Of a stretch of 5,769 nucleotides of DNA, positions 4,580 through 5,769 are shown piece by piece. Numbering within the stretch: the first letter of the stretch is position 1; the number at the start of each line of letters is the position of its first letter. This DNA is from Pseudomonadota bacterium (GTDB taxonomy: Bacteria; Pseudomonadota; Alphaproteobacteria; JAKJEU01). The position numbers were made by a program, and so were the translations under genes. The notes beneath the pieces were generated by a model. It was not told the origin of the DNA. It did not search any database and worked only from the letters and a program-made list of their open reading frames with translations. The stretch is taken from the NCBI GenBank assembly GCA_022705265.1, contig JAKJEU010000096.1, positions 1-5,769 on the forward strand, given 5' to 3'.

Positions 4580-5769
4580 TTATTTTCTAAATTTTGGTAA
4601 AATCTTTTTATCAACAAAAATTATCAAAGCACATGAAAAAGATGCAAGCCCAAACACTAATACAGAGCCTTTGAAAGAATTCAAAGTTTCAGGTGAAAAT
4701 AACATAAATAAAGCAAGAAAAGCCATAATCATTCCACCGATTAATTTCAAAATTCTTCCATGTTTTTCTTCAAATCGGCTCGCTTTCAAAGTAATAACGG
4801 CAGCTAATATCAAAGCAATCTCATCTAAAAGATAAATAATAAGATAAATTGTGAATAAAGATACGAAATAAGTTCCGTGAACATTGTTTTTAGCAAGCAA
4901 ATTAGCCCATATCACAGGAAATCCAGCAGTACAAGGAAGTTCCACTAACACAACACCAAAAGCAAGTATAACAGTCGCTCCAATCATAGTAAGAGTGGAA
5001 TGATTAGGGTTCATTACATTTCTCATTCTTTCGAAAATTGTTGGTTTATGGTCGTCGGAAATGGTAAAAGAAATGCCTTTTTTAAACCAAAAATAATCCT
5101 TTATATTAACCATCGCAAATAACAAAGCAATTATAGCAACGGTTATTTGTATCCATTCTAAATAACCCACATATGAAAATACATTTAAAACTCCAATCAT
5201 AAAAATTCCATATGTTGAAGCAGTTATAATCAAAAATGTAAGAGATACTAATAAAACTTTTTTTCTTGATTTAGTATGAATAACCATAGCAAGCAAAAAC
5301 ATAATAAGCCAAGTTGAACAAGGGTTAAAGCCATCAACAAAGGCAATAATAGAAGTAGTCAAAATCAAGGGAGCATTAGATAAATCCACCATACCAATTA
5401 TTGGTAATTCAAATTTCAAATCTTCTTCTAATTCCTCATCTGTTTCAATTTTTTCAATTGTTTCTTTGTTGTTTAAATTGACTTCATATGGGTTTTTGCA
5501 ACCATTTTTAACACAATAATCGACAAGAGAGGAAAGAATAGTTTCAGCATTTTTTGAAAATCCAAATAAAGGTTTAAAATCGCTGATAAAAAACGCAGGA
5601 ACCCCAGAAGCAGTAACATTATAATTATTTGCAATTTCCTTGAATTTTTCAGCATTTTCTTGGTTATTCCAAGTTTCAAAAGCATCAATTTTAAGTGTTG
5701 GATATTTTTCTTCTAAGTCTTTTAAAAAAGGTTTGGCATCATTGCAATGCGGGCAACCATTACCCCAGA
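4580..5769 (-). CDS. Thioredoxin-like domain fused to a CcdA/DsbD-type thiol-redox membrane domain (N-terminus outside window)
   Basis: The frame is open from the right edge to the TAA at 4582-4580, giving 395 residues. The TTG at 5419 is not the start: 116 more codons are open upstream. Residues 1-8 read WGNGCPHC, a thioredoxin-fold CxxC (C5, C8), and residues 55-60 read GVPAFF, the cis-proline loop (P57). A second Cys pair (C85, C90) follows in YCVKNGCKNP. An acidic linker (about 97-116, ETIEKIETDEELEED) leads to a polytopic membrane domain of six or more helices with FNPCS (C150) and ELPCTAGFPVIWANLL (C279). This Cys-plus-Pro pair in the first and fourth helices is the DsbD/CcdA hallmark for moving reducing equivalents across the inner membrane. 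In DsbD the thioredoxin domain is C-terminal; here it precedes the membrane part. A signal peptide probably lies off the edge. Expected role: delivery of electrons to periplasmic thiols, for disulfide isomerisation or cytochrome c maturation. Confidence 0.88.
   Translation of the reverse strand, partial: WGNGCPHCNDAKPFLKDLEEKYPTLKIDAFETWNNQENAEKFKEIANNYNVTASGVPAFFISDFKPLFGFSKNAETILSSLVDYCVKNGCKNPYEVNLNNKETIEKIETDEELEEDLKFELPIIGMVDLSNAPLILTTSIIAFVDGFNPCSTWLIMFLLAMVIHTKSRKKVLLVSLTFLIITASTYGIFMIGVLNVFSYVGYLEWIQITVAIIALLFAMVNIKDYFWFKKGISFTISDDHKPTIFERMRNVMNPNHSTLTMIGATVILAFGVVLVELPCTAGFPVIWANLLAKNNVHGTYFVSLFTIYLIIYLLDEIALILAAVITLKASRFEEKHGRILKLIGGMIMAFLALFMLFSPETLNSFKGSVLVFGLASFSCALIIFVDKKILPKFRK

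Noticed and set aside
5417..5419. TTG as the start codon of a stand-alone CcdA-like protein
   Set aside because: The frame remains open for 116 codons upstream and encodes a recognisable thioredoxin domain, so the codon is an internal Leu.
5473..5688. A 71-residue - strand open frame, apparently hydrophobic
   Set aside because: It overlaps, in another frame, the thioredoxin-domain part of the redox gene, whose CPHC and GVPAFF motifs fix the correct frame.

Overview
The window is AT-rich, bacterial and gene-dense. Codon usage is strongly A/T-ended, intergenic regions are short, and Shine-Dalgarno sites of the AAAAGGGA, GGAG and AGAGGA type are frequent. A signal-peptide-bearing small heat-shock protein and a thiol-redox membrane protein suggest a cell with a periplasm, so probably a low-GC Gram-negative. 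A host-associated alphaproteobacterium-like lineage is possible, but that is inference; no rRNA or other marker gene is present.

Layout. The left part is on the + strand. At 1-974 is the C-terminal half of a GH13 alpha-glucosidase-type enzyme whose 5' end lies outside the window. At 1043-1804 is a highly charged helical protein built from two diverged tandem copies of an ~88-residue unit, closed by a hairpin terminator. The 372-bp gap at 1805-2176 contains no gene but is not empty: it holds that terminator, a good promoter, a candidate structured small RNA with its own terminator-like hairpin, and a set of overlapping inverted repeats. Then come a 76-residue two-helix membrane protein (2177-2407) and a Nudix hydrolase (2466-2906). 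A strong stem-loop at 2915-2950 separates the + strand genes from the - strand block.

The right part is on the - strand and is envelope-related. In transcription order it holds three genes. First is a thioredoxin-like domain fused ahead of a CcdA/DsbD-type electron-transferring membrane domain (4580 to the right edge, N-terminus cut). Second is a divergent SPFH/band-7-like membrane protein with two C-terminal helices (3655-4524), with its own promoter. Third is an exported Hsp20-family chaperone (2956-3543). Thiol redox transfer, membrane scaffolding and periplasmic chaperoning together suggest an envelope protein-quality function. The genes have separate spacers of 55 and 111 bp, so co-regulation is a hypothesis.

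No CRISPR array, tRNA, transposase or phage gene is visible. The most unusual items are the reversed-order thioredoxin/DsbD fusion, the secreted Hsp20, the two-repeat charged protein, and the gene-free region 1887-2104 with a possible sRNA and mutually exclusive hairpins.
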